Shown here one piece after another: positions 1-11,440 of a DNA stretch of 64,000 nucleotides. The notes under the pieces are model-generated. The model made no database searches, was not told the origin of the DNA, and worked only from the letters and a program-made list of their open reading frames with translations. Made by a program: the position numbers and the translations under genes. Each line of letters starts with the position of its first letter. The stretch's first letter is position 1. This DNA comes from Silene latifolia (lineage: Eukaryota; Streptophyta; Magnoliopsida; Caryophyllales; Caryophyllaceae): contig NC_133530.1 of NCBI RefSeq assembly GCF_048544455.1, positions 19,087,748 to 19,151,747 of the forward strand. Reading direction: 5' to 3'.

Positions 1-79
1 ACTAATTGATAAACGATATATATAACGCCACGAATTGCACTGCTTTAAAGTGCTTACAATAATAGTATAAATTAATATC

Positions 80-538
80 TTAAAGTTTCAGATTAATGCA
101 ATTGTAGATGCAAACTTGGTCCATATCAGCGAGTTGCCTTCCTTGTTGTCGCAATATGTAAGGGACCTTCTTACACATTGGTGTGCAGGGAAAGTAGTAT
201 TCATCCCTTTTTGTTGCCACCCATAGATATGGTCCGTGTCTTGGTTTGTATTCGGCAAAGAAATCTTGTTTGCCACGTCCTACTGATTCAAATTTCTCTT
301 GCAATTTGAATGCTAGTCTGCATGAGTCATCTTCACTTCCAAATTCAATCCGAACTATACCACTGAAATGTTCTGCCTTTGTGCAATTGACAATGGTTAA
401 TCCTTCTATAGTATACCCATGGTCGTCGAGAATTTTGGGTAATGCTTCTAAATTTCTTGGTACATATCGATCCCCCTCCATTTTCCCTGACACATTAGCA
501 AGGATGCATGTGTATGGGTATACAAATTGATCTCCCAT
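80..538 (-). CDS. XS-domain protein (SGS3/IDN2/FDM-like), 152 aa
   Basis: The protein is nearly all one XS domain. It starts FVYPYTCILANV, has a central GIVRIEFGS strand, the FE-x(5)-GKQDFF segment and ends the domain with GPYLWVATKRDEYY, which corresponds to the family's G-x-YGWVA-x-x-DDY signature. XS domains occur in SGS3 and in IDN2/FDM factors, where they bind double-stranded RNA ends in post-transcriptional silencing and RNA-directed DNA methylation. The usual neighbours of the domain, an N-terminal zf-XS finger and a C-terminal coiled coil plus XH domain, are absent. The frame is open from ATG at 538 to the stop at 80-82, so this is either a short stand-alone XS protein, a gene fragment, or one exon of a gene continuing left of the window. 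The family assignment is strong; function in silencing is inferred from the family only. Confidence 0.72.
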   Translation of the reverse strand: MGDQFVYPYTCILANVSGKMEGDRYVPRNLEALPKILDDHGYTIEGLTIVNCTKAEHFSGIVRIEFGSEDDSCRLAFKLQEKFESVGRGKQDFFAEYKPRHGPYLWVATKRDEYYFPCTPMCKKVPYILRQQGRQLADMDQVCIYNCINLKL

Positions 539-1388
539 TTCCTCCTCTTTTTTTTTTCCGTAGTTGTTTTCTTGTTGTTTTTTTGCCTTTTGATTGAGTT
601 TAATCTGAATGGTATATATACCCTTACGCTTGAAATCTAGGCAATCACTTTTTCACCCAATTCTCTGTACTGCTATGTTCATACCTTATCTTTCCAACTT
701 CCAGGCAGATTCATTATTTATGTTGGTTTGGTTGACTGTTACTATTCCCTCTTAATCTCAATCCTTAATATTTATTCAATCTTATTTTGTAGCCATTGAA
801 TATTGTATAATTTAGATTACTTATTCATTGTTCTTCTATTAGTCCTGTGTTGCCTGATTAATATTGAGTTTAATCTGAATGGTCTATATTTTGTTTTTCT
901 GACTTCATTTTTGTGGTCTGATTAATATTAGTCGCGTATTTTTATTTAGATTAATAGTTCTTTCTTAGATATCCGAAAGCGCGAGTTATTTTCTTTGTTG
1001 TAATTCGTGAGACTTTGTTGAATGTTAGACTAATTTTGAAAAAAAAAAAATATTATGATTACCATAGTATTTAGAAAGACTATCGTCAACATTTTTACTT
1101 TATAATAATGTTACGAATAATAACAATAATAATAGAAATAACAGTAATAATTATAGTAAAAGCAATAATAATTATAATAATAATAATAACAATAATAGTA
1201 ATAATAATAATCATAATAATAGTAATATGAATAATAATAAGAAACATAATATTATTGATAATAACAATAATAATAATAATAATTTTAATAAAGGAGAATG
1301 CACGGGGTGTCCTTTTACCTTGATGTTTTGCCCAAAATACCCTTTTTTTAAAATTCAAATTACTTTAAGAGACTATAGCTTGTGTTTT

Positions 1389-1432
<44 letters not shown>

Positions 1433-3754
1433 CTTTCTAAATAGATTATCTTTTCGAGGACTACGACCTGAATAAAAAAAATTGTCAATGTCGATTTCGT
1501 GAACAAGAGATATGGTCACGCAAAGTTCGTTTGGTAAAAATAATTGTGATGTACAAAAACTCCTAGACACGGGATCCGACCTTTTTTTTTCCTTTTTTTT
1601 TTTTTTTTTTTAAATTTTTTTTTTTTTTTGAAATTGTACTTCTCGAAAGGATGTTTATTTTTATTTTTTTTTCAAAAACAAAAAATGTGAAATCGTAGTC
1701 ACGAATTATAGCCTCTTAAAGATTTCCGAAACATAAAATTGTGTTTCTCGGGCAAGAATTGAAACTGCAAGGGCATCACGTGCATTTTTCCTAATAATAA
1801 TAACAACTAAGTCCCTTTGACCTGCTACCCATAAAATATATGGAGGCTTATATATCTGAGATCGCAAATATAAAAGTTCTCCCAGAAGCAAATGTTTAGA
1901 GCTGTTGTTTTAACTTGACAGAATACAATGCAGAAGATAATTAGTAGAGATATTGTTACTGGCTAGTGAATACACTGACATTTCAATATATATGTTTGTT
2001 TTTAATTCAGTAATACGGCAGTTTAATACCTAGTTTGGCTGCATTTGATCGTCATAAATCACCTACTGGAAATGCTCGTTATATTTTATCACAATCCAAA
2101 TACGAGTCAAAACAACGCAGATAACTGTAATAATTCAAACCCAAGTGACATAGTTCTAAATGATATTAACCTTAGATGAACACAACATAATCAAGACACC
2201 TTAAACGATTTGTCCCAAACAATTGAGCGCACATGAAACGTTTCTGAAGGTGAGTTGGATTATCACAGCATTTAAATAGAATGTAAATGGCGCTAAAGAC
2301 AATCCCCTTTTAAAAAATGGAAACGCAGACTTCTAGCAATGCATTCGAAGAAAGACATGAATACAACATCGTTATGCAAACATCTGAAATAGTAAATACA
2401 ACCTTAAAAGCACCAATTCCTTATGGATAATAACATCTTCCCTATAGCAAGTATCTCTTAACGTAACAATTTTAAAGGGCTTACTAATACCAAATAACAT
2501 CACCAATTGGCGTTGGCCATACTATGCTATTGCGTTCTGCTAACCACAAAAACAATAACAGTGACTACCCAACTATATAGCTTTGTTTGACCTAATATCA
2601 TACCTCAAGTATTTCTCTAAACAAACCAGTTAGATGTACCTTTAATTCCACAAATAGCATTTTGTATATGTTAACATACATCTTAACAAAAAATAATATC
2701 GAAAGTAACTGTGATAGATAATGATAAAATCGACTTAATTATTTAATATTACACTCTGAATTCAATTATTCAATTTTAAGCATTATAATCTGCCTAAGCT
2801 AATGTTCTGCAATTAAACAACTACTTTGCTGTAACTGAATTGTGATCTGAATTCAAAGACTTTGTCTATAAATCACTACCATTTTAAGATAGCTTTGTTT
2901 TAATTGTGTTTAGAACTGAAAACTTCACTTACCATGTCTATAAACTGACTCTTCATCTGTATCCAATTATTGCCTAGAAATCAATCATAGTCCAAGTTCC
3001 TATTGAAACAGTCAAGGTAGTTTAATTCATCAACTTCCATTGATCCTTATTAGAATTAATCCCCCCAAAAAGTTATCGTAAACTTATTGTAGTTTAACAG
3101 AAGTTGTTAGACAATAAACTCATTACTCAATCACTCATTAACGACAAAAGTGACCAGCTTACCCCTATAATTTTGGCACATCAATGATTCCTAAAAAATT
3201 TAGTATATACTATTTGGATTGTCAACATAGGTTGTATTGGTAACTATAGGTTATTGTCGAAAATATACAGTATATTATATCCTTACTGCTAAGTAGACGC
3301 CAATCGTTATTTCCAAGGGTATTCTGTGCACTACCGTCGATACAGCAAAACGAACACTGTGACATGTAATGTAACTAATCGCATTTAGCTGAAAGTTTGC
3401 TGCATATTATTCAAAAAGCGACAAACAGTTGCTAATACTACACCTGCATAAAAGCTTGCAGGCCAGATGCTTATATACACTGAAATTACAGACTTACTAA
3501 TTAACATTGTTTTAAGAAACAACCTTAGACATACACTTATTAAACATCATAATCCAAGTTCAAAATAGCCAATGTCGAAAACAAAAACAAGCCTAGGAGA
3601 TTTGGCAAGTTTTAATCTGCATAGTATTGCATAACTACCTGCAATCACCCCACATAATCACAGATTTTACATGCAAACTGTCGACACTGGAGGTTAGGAT
3701 ATTTAAACAAGTAATACACTGAAAATCAGACCTGTTTACGCAACATCTTCACAC
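539..3754. other. AT-rich intergenic DNA, no gene recognised
   Basis: No convincing coding sequence. It holds an imperfect AAT/ATT-rich microsatellite (about 1120-1290), long poly(T) runs at about 1391-1432 and 1582-1629, and otherwise plain AT-rich sequence. Short open frames here are low complexity (Ile/Asn/Lys from the microsatellite and poly(T)) and are not supported as genes. Confidence 0.6.
1120..1290. repeat. Imperfect AAT/ATA microsatellite
   Basis: The stretch is built of AATAAT and AACAAT variants with almost no G or C. It reads as a poly-isoleucine open frame on the minus strand, which is an artefact of the repeat. Confidence 0.8.
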
Positions 3755-3881
3755 TTAGGCAGAGTCGTAGTACTCTTCACTCTCGATGATTCGAAACATC
3801 AAGAGCATACTCTCTTCGGCCGCTCGTATCTTCTCCAACCTCCGTGAAATGCTCGCTTTTCCTTCACGAGTGTCGCGGTAG

Positions 3882-4277
3882 TTACATGCACGAGAATCTT
3901 TGGACTAACCTGCCTTCCCTGAACAGCCAAACCATTCTCCCATCATTTTCCCTTGCCAATTGCGAGTTATAATCACGATCGACCTTCGATGTGTCAGTGC
4001 CAATTATGAACCACTTAGCCCAACATCTGCAAACCTCAGCCATGTTTTTTTTGCCCGGATTGTCAAGCTTATTAAAAACATCAGAAACCACATGCTCTAA
4101 ACTTAGAAATTCATGTGCCTCTTCATTACCACTTGTGATCTCCTTTTTTACCTCGTTAGTTGAAAAGATATCTTTACCAGCAAACCTACCTTTCTTCCAT
4201 TTTTTGTAATCTTTGACGAACGCATCCTTGTCCGCTTTATTTACGTAAACAGGCCTTGGGCATTTGAATCTCGGCAT
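3882..4277 (-). CDS. Unrecognised protein, about 131 aa, possible longer C-terminus
   Basis: I do not recognise the family. From the ATG at 4275-4277 (MPRFKCPRPVYVNK) the frame is open to 3882. I start here because the upstream in-frame codons are poly-Lys/Phe from homopolymers. The product is basic at the start (KKWKKGRFAGKD), has a middle part with LSLEHVVSDVFNKLDNPGKK and a Trp/Cys-containing segment (AEVCRCWAKWFI). Near the end the DNA reads GGCAG/GTTAGT on the minus strand, a good splice donor. A second frame is open from there to a stop at 3755-3757 and encodes a charged tail ending IIESEEYYDSA. So the true C-terminus may lie in that frame through splicing or a frameshift. It is on the same strand as the XS-domain gene, but a link is not shown. 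Confidence 0.4.
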   Translation of the reverse strand: MPRFKCPRPVYVNKADKDAFVKDYKKWKKGRFAGKDIFSTNEVKKEITSGNEEAHEFLSLEHVVSDVFNKLDNPGKKNMAEVCRCWAKWFIIGTDTSKVDRDYNSQLARENDGRMVWLFREGRLVQRFSCM

Positions 4278-6080
4278 GTCTCTTCCTCTTTTTAATTTAT
4301 TTATTTTTTTTTTTTTTAAAAAAAAAGATTTGAAAAAAAACACCAACAAATATAAATTATTTAGAATAGAATTAATTGATTATCTTGTGATTTGTAAATT
4401 TTTTGTTAAAAAAGAAGTTTAGATGGATGAGCTATTAATTAGTAATGATGAAATCTAGCATATTTGCATGTTAAATAGTGACTTTTGATGTCCAAGACGG
4501 CAGAGAAATGCAAAATTCTATCCTTTCTTGTGGTTAGTTGGGATTTGAAAGCTCATTAGTCATTCGTATGAACAGTTGCGGCACATCAAATTAATGTCGC
4601 TGTGCTTTGTGTTTTGTACATAATCTAGGGTGATCAAATATTCATGCTAACTTTTACTCCTTCTGTTCTAATCATTTGTTGTCTTTTTCTATTTTTGGGT
4701 GTCTTGTTGCTTTGTTATTCTTTCTATTTAAAGATATTATCTGAGGTTTAATTTGTTCATTCATACTCAATTGGTACTTCTTTTCATATAGTTAACTCAT
4801 TTTAAAAATTTAATCATCAGAAACAATTATAGCTGGCAAAGTAACTATGACTCCTTCCATCCAACTCGACAGTACCTTTTTTTTTTGTGTGTGTGTGTGT
4901 GTGTTTATGTTTGCCAACACGGCTCTTACGCGTTAAATATCATTAGCTACATATTTGAAAAGCAACCCAAATTTAAATATTCGTAATGTACTGGTAATGA
5001 CGAATAAAATAAGATCCCACAAGAATATATTTACACTTATATATTGTGTGAGAAGTTTTCTTGTATGGTTGACTATGAATAGTTTATTAGATAGATAATG
5101 GTAGTGGGAAGTTGAATGCCTCAAAAGAAATGGAGAGGCAACTACCTATTAATGGTTCGGATCGTATATTGACAACATCTAACGGTTCAAAATTTTCACA
5201 TAAAAATAAAGGAAAATGAGGGTGAAAGTGGAAATTATTATTTAAGGAGATTGTGAGAGGTAATGGAGAGAAAGGAAATGAAGAGGATCTCTTCTCGATC
5301 ATATGGTTCTTAAAATGGCTTATTAATATGGTATATTAGGACGTGCTTTATTTTTTAAGCTTAACGATTTAATATAATTTTCAGCACCCTATTATTTTTA
5401 TGGTTTTTGTCTTTATTATACAATAGTTCTTTTAGTTGTACAGAAATAATTTAAATGAATATGCAGTGTTATATAATAGTTTAATTTATTATATAATACT
5501 TCTTTTAATTATATCATTTGTGGACCCCTTTTTTTTTTACTGCATTTTCCTAGTTTTTATTCTACAAATATGAAGTGTATTTGTGTTGCATTTTTCATAC
5601 ACATTTACTTAATTAATTAATTTTACACCTATTTTATATTTTTTTTGTAATATTTAATATGTAATAATTTTTTTTGAAAAAAATAATTACACCATAGTTC
5701 GTATTCCTATATTTTCTCCAAAAAGGTAGTAATATTGACATATATCCTCATTTTTTCCTCTCTTCCTTTTTTAACTTTTTCTTAACTCTCTTAAAAATTC
5801 ACTTTGTTAATTGATGTTTAAGAATCAGCAATTTTTTAATCTCAGCTGAAAAAACCAATTGATGGGAATGATTACATTGATATAAAAGTTTTCATTGATA
5901 AAAAACGATTACATTAGTAACCAACAATACATAAATAATACTGCCAATTAATAAAGCTTACACTTAATTAAAGTTGACGGAAATAAAGATAACACATAAA
6001 TAAAGGTGACAACTCATGGCAACAACATATATCAAACTTGAAATTCAACCATTAACATAATCACGCCACTAATTAACTTC
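4278..6080. other. AT-rich intergenic DNA with one MITE
   Basis: No gene seen. Contents: a (GT)n run near 4886-4903 after poly(T), a Stowaway-like half terminus near 4657 (ACTCCTTCTGTTCTAATCA) without a partner, the MITE at 5115-5289, and AT-rich sequence upstream of the next gene's 3' end. Confidence 0.55.
5115..5289. mobile_element. MITE, copy 1 of a family with self-complementary ends
   Basis: On the minus strand it reads GATCCTCTTCATTTCC at one end and CTCTCCATTTCTTTTGAGG at the other. Internal blocks such as GAACCGTTAGATG and GAACCATTAATAGG match, with substitutions, the element at 58099-58294 in the same order. The terminal blocks are built of CTCTCCATTTC and its complement. About 175 bp and no coding capacity. 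This copy is more degenerate than the 58-kb copy; no target duplication was identified. Confidence 0.6.
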
Positions 6081-6632
6081 TTAACCAGTGGAATAACCTT
6101 CTGATGAAGAATCTTTTGGCTTCCATAACTCCTCTTCAAGATAACTGAAATAAATCTCGTATAAATCGATCTTCTCAAGCGGGCCTGCGAATATCTCACC
6201 AGTGGCCGAGCAGAGGTGATGTATAGTCATGGGAGGGATGATTGTTTCACACCTCTTGAATAACTCAATAATTTCAGCCTCTAGATTACTTAATTCATTC
6301 CTTTTCAATATAACAATTTCTGAATAAGAACATAAACATATAAAGTTAAGAAAAGTGAGAGTTAAACTATATATTATAACAATTTAATTATAACACATAT
6401 TTGTACCTCCCGTTATGTTTTCATCAGGAACGGGTGGATTATTGAGCATGTAACGAGGTCCCATAATTAATGCTAATGACGTGAGACGAGGTTCTCCCTG
6501 CTTCAAGAAGTTCCAAATAACGTCATTATTCAGCACTATCGTTAGACGGTGGAATAATCCCTTGAATCCATTAACAATTTCATCAATTTTATTTTGTAAA
6601 TAATGAACCTCTTCAACATTATTCATAGGCAT
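6081..6632 (-). CDS. Two-exon gene, unrecognised 154-aa protein
   Basis: Exon 1 is 6632-6407 and ends ACGGGAG/GTACAAAT. Exon 2 is 6319-6081 and begins after TTATTCAG. Joining them keeps the frame (..PDENITG-E-IVILKRNELSNLEAE..), and each exon is open. The product is 154 aa, starts MPMNNVEEVHYLQNKIDEIV and looks mostly helical. It has an amphipathic N-terminal segment, a conserved-looking GEPRLTSLALIMGPRY stretch and an acidic C-terminus (YLEEELWKPKDSSSEG). I see no signal peptide, membrane segment or known motif and do not assign a function. The 87-bp intron is AT-rich with good GT-AG borders, typical of plants. Coding is likely because both exons are in phase across a consensus intron. Confidence 0.55.
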
Positions 6633-9600
6633 AATGAAAAATAAAGAAATTGATAAGAGAGATTTTAAAGTGAATAAAGAAGAGAAGGGGGGGTGTGTGC
6701 AAACTCTGGATTGGTAAAGCTCACTTTAAATAGAGAAGAAATTAGGGTTTGTTTCATCCAGATTACATATAAAATTGTTTTAATTTTTCGAGGGATGTCC
6801 CTTAGTTTGTTCTTTTTTCTTTCTCCGTTTTTTGGGGGTTTGTTAAAAAGTAATAATAGAACATGGAATGCTTGATGTCTAATTGAGCATTTTTTTTTTG
6901 GTTTCCAATTTAAGCTTATTAATTTGTTTAACATCTCAACTCAGGAATTAAATCAACTATTTTATAAATTTTGTAACTGGTAATTATAGATGGCCAGGTA
7001 TTTTTTTAAGCATTTAATCTTTGTCAGACCATATTCCCCATTTGTAAATGAATCCCTCTCTTTTTTTTTTTTTTTTTTTTTTATATTCTTTTTTTTTTTT
7101 TTTTTTTTTTAAAAAAAAAGGAAGACAAGTTAAAAACGTTTAACCTGAGGAATTTTAAAACAGTACAATTAGGATTGTTTCTAAGCCGGATGGCATGCAT
7201 AAATAGTCTTGGTTGGGAGTCTGCCCTAGAGACAGCAGAGCTCTAGAAAATGGGGAGTCAAGCGCAACAATGGTGTCGCCCATTCGAGAAAGCAGAAGTC
7301 AAAAGCTTAGTTCATTTCCCTCCTTTACAAATGCTCTTAAAACTACTTATTTGGGATCTAATCATTAGAAGGTGATTGCCCAAAACGAGCAACCATTAGT
7401 GATGGAACACATATTTAATGTACACATACAAGGGTTTTTTTTTCGGATCAATTTCTTAGTAATTCAAGCTTAAACTTCAATGGTGTCATAGCGATATGTT
7501 TAAAGTACATACAGTAGTTGGTGCATTACAGTTATTTACAAGAGTTTACAGGAGTCACAAACCACGGATACCAGTTGTGCAGAATAATATAAGATGCGAC
7601 AGCTTTCCATGTCAAAATATTGCGCCGTTGTTCATAAATCAGGTAATACATTCTTCACTTGCTCGTACCACACATAGTAAGCCGTAGGTCATGGCTTGCA
7701 AATGTTGATCTCCAAATGTACCTCTTCAGTGTTGATCGTTGAGGCGGCCTATCATAAATTTTACGGTAAAATAAAATGACTTGCCATACATAGATGGTCA
7801 CCAGCAATGTGTGCACAGACAAAAGAATGTACGGCCATTGCAAGTACAATAGATGAGGAATAAAGAGTCAAACTTACACTGTAGCAGATGAATGGTCTAT
7901 TATTAGGAACCAGGTCTTCATTGATAAGCATACACATATAATGCAGCCATGCGTTCACGGAACAGCAGTAATATGGCATACCCACCCACCCAAACATTTG
8001 TTGTCTCAACGGAACGTTCAAGACAACAGTAAAAGAAGAGTAAAAAAGAGCGTAAAACAATTAGAAAATAAGCCACCAGGAATTCCTGCATACTCTAGAT
8101 GTCAGTTCTTAAGCAATCTAAGCAGTACGAGGTAGAGGTTGAATTCTATTTGAAGCTTATACAGGTCTCCAAATTGTAATACATAGTTCAAATTACAAAT
8201 GCAACCATCAAGTATTTCAAGCAATGCCGTGGTAAGAAATGTTTACGAACTATTGAAAGCTCACCAAGAAGGCCGGGGTACTCTTAAGGTGCAGCACATC
8301 CAAGAGTTAGCTCTTATTAACTTTCTTCCATCCGCCACCCGGCTCGTGATTTTACAAACGGCCAGGTTGTAATGAAACAAGTAACCGAGGTTTTCTTGGT
8401 GGGAATCAATAGTTCCTTACAACAAATCCAACCACTCCAAAAGCCAATGCACACCCACCATAAAGGTCACAATAAATAGTATATCATTATTCGCATTACA
8501 TACCTGCTTGATAATGACTTGAACTTAACCATAAGCAGAGGACACCATTTATTAGTAAAAGTGTCAGTAAAACACGATTTTTCATTTAACATCTTTTAAA
8601 AAAATTGCAGGATGAAGAGAAGTGTGTAAAAAAAGTCTTTAAAAAATTGGCTATTCACAAAGAACAATTAACAGCAAAGAACAAAACTTCAATTATAGTT
8701 TACCCCTGTGTTAATAACACAAAGAGGTAGTTTCCAAATGACCCAAGACGAAAATTGCATCGAAAACTACATTGAAGGACCGCTACTTCACAAAAGAAAG
8801 AAACACAACCACTTTGGTGAGCTATTATGATTTATTCCATTATATTCCATAACCAAAGAGTAATGAGTCTTTGGCTCCATTAGAAATATGGAAAATAACT
8901 CCATTTATGTGTGTTTATAATAAAATTAAAAAAGCACGATTAATACACATTGACCCCCTTTTTGGGGGCACCATAAGTACCTGTCTAATAAAGCCGACAT
9001 ATCACAACGAGTTCCAAATTTACAAGATAAGTTGCACAGTGTTTTGCTTAGACAACATGAGTTTTTTTTTTTTTTTGGTGACTTTATCTGCATGCCACAC
9101 TTCTGAATGTTAGCGTCAGAAGAATTGTGAGAACGTAAACTACGGTTTACAGCTGGGCGGTGTATACTTCGATAGAGTGCATACCTGCAGTCACAGACTC
9201 AAATCTGTTAGTCAAACTCATCAAGGTATCGCTTATGCATCGTGCTGTAAACATATGAGGTTTAGCGGCCTGTTCTAGTACCACTTTCACCCGAACTGGT
9301 AAACACCAGAAAAACATCTATTTCAAAACACTACAGAGGTCAAAGAGCAGGTAAATTCATTAGTTCCCAAAAAAAAATTTCCTTTAAAGACCCCACCCCC
9401 CAAAAAATGTAGAAACTTTATTGGTTTTGGGATCAGCAAACAAAGGCTGTTAGATAGTGCAGTTTGGGTTTACCGTTGTTAGTTTATAAACAGCTGTCTA
9501 ATTCTATTCACAAATAACAGTTGTTGCCAAACAGACAGGATCTCGAAAAGTAACAGGCAGTCAATTCTTGGCAGGAGTGACCACACAGAAATCATGCCTA

Positions 9601-10584
9601 GATCTCAAAATGTCCAGGTAAGTTGTAATACTGAGGAATAACATACAGAAAGAGGTTAAGAAACCCCTGAAAATTCAGGAAATCTGTTTGTCACTAAATT
9701 TCCCCCTCAAAAATGTACCCACAAACAGCATAACGTGCAGGCGACTACCAGTCACTATCATTTCTAAATAGAAAAGATACTTGGGTATTCGGAAGGCCAT
9801 CTTTGTCTCTCTAGCCCTCTATGTAAATCAACAAAAGTTCAAAAATAACAATAACAACAGAAACAACAATCACAACCGTAACAAAAATGATATCAACAGT
9901 TTAATCTGTAGCTGCGTGTAAGCCGTACAGGCTAGCATTCCTGTGGTTCAATCCGCAAAAGCTAAGAGAAAAAAAAACAAACGGTTAAAAGAAGGACACA
10001 CGTATACAAAGGAGGTGCGTCAGGTAATCCGCAAAATGGGAGCACTTTAAGCATGCAGAGCTTCAGGGTGGAACAACCACAAGCAAGAGAGCGTGCATAA
10101 CCAAGTTCAAAGTTTCTACAAAAGAAAAAAACATCTTGACGTTAACGTCCTCAATAACCTTGACAAATTAAGATCTAATAAAAAACATATGCTTGAACAT
10201 TAAGGCCAACACCATCATCGCTTGTAACAGCGATAATTTTAAAGATAAAATAACAGAAAGTGTTAATGACCTAGACACCTGTCAGTACCCTCAGTTCCTA
10301 GAGGTTTCAAACCCACAAAAACAAAATCCCAACACACAAATACTTCACCAATGGCATAGATTTATTCACAGATAACTTATGATCACCAACACAAACACTC
10401 AAATAGGCATTTAGCAAAAGAAACAAATAATGCTAAACTATTTCAGACACTAAAACTTCTAGCACACTATGTTTTGTGTCCTGTTCCAGATTAACAAATA
10501 CACAGTTATGTTATTTGTTTCAAATTGGAGCAGGCCACCATAATGTCTGGTGTTGATGCACCTGTAATGTCTGGCTGTTTCTCT

Positions 10585-10615
<31 letters not shown>

Positions 10616-11440
10616 CCCCAAACGAGGCTTTGCCCCACTTTAATTAATCTTGAAATCCAAATTCATTCCAAAGAAATAGAACAAACAAAGTACAAGTCAC
10701 CAGAAGAGTGCAATAAGCCAGTCTTAAGTCACAACTCCCTAGACAATTTGCAATACCACCTACAACAAGTATCACAATACACAACAAGCACTTTGTAACC
10801 ATAATCTGACCATTGTTAGTACTGCTAGCGACCTAAATACGGAGGTAAAAATCACCAAATGTAGGCGTGCTCGCTAAGTAGCGTAAACAACAGCTAGCCT
10901 ATTATAGGATTGTAGTCTGTTACTTTAAGTCTTTAACCCCTAATAGAGGCAAGCAGCAAACCCAAAAATACAAGCGCATACAACAAAAAATAATTTAGAA
11001 GATCGGAAGGTACACATTAACCATCCACAATAGCAGATGAATAATTATAAACTACTCCTACAGTGACCTCACACAATTAAAACCCTAAAGTTTCTCAATT
11101 GAAGTAGTAATCTGATTAAGCAAGGAGAATTCTCTAACAACTGTTAAGCCGAAACAACATAACATGAAAACCCATAATTCACTAAGGACGCAATAAAGAA
11201 AAATAAAAGATTAGACATTACCCAACAGAATAAAACACAGGACATACCCCGTAAACCATTTGTTTTTTTTCTTAAATCTAATTCATGATCAAGATCGCAA
11301 CCCCAGGTAGTAGCATACTGGTAATTCAAAGCACTTTTGTTTCTAAAATAAATTCCAAAGTGATACCCGTCCACGTTTGTAAATTGCCAAATGAACAAAT
11401 GAACACGACGATGGATTAAAAGATCCAAATGAACACGTAG
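6633..11440. other. No gene recognised; homopolymers and a possible LINE tail
   Basis: Long poly(T) at about 7060-7111 and another at 10586-10616. Open frames between 7496 and 9113 overlap one another in competing frames and match nothing I know. The stretch may be intron or untranslated sequence of a minus-strand transcript that includes the cassette array to the right, but nothing proves this. Confidence 0.45.
10586..10680 (-). mobile_element. Possible LINE/retroposed 3' end with poly(A) tail
   Basis: On the minus strand the sequence reads AAGTGGGGCAAAGCCTCG, a few bases, then a run of about 30 A. A G-rich tail followed by a long poly(A) tract is the usual form of a plant LINE or retroposed 3' end. 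No reverse transcriptase sequence is seen to the right, so at most this is a 5'-truncated copy. Confidence 0.3.

Noticed and set aside
1095..1358. 87-aa open frame of mostly isoleucine on the minus strand
   Set aside because: It is the translation of an AAT-type microsatellite.
7655..8060. Overlapping hydrophobic open frames on the minus strand
   Set aside because: Two frames compete over the same bases, there is no splice support and no recognisable motif.
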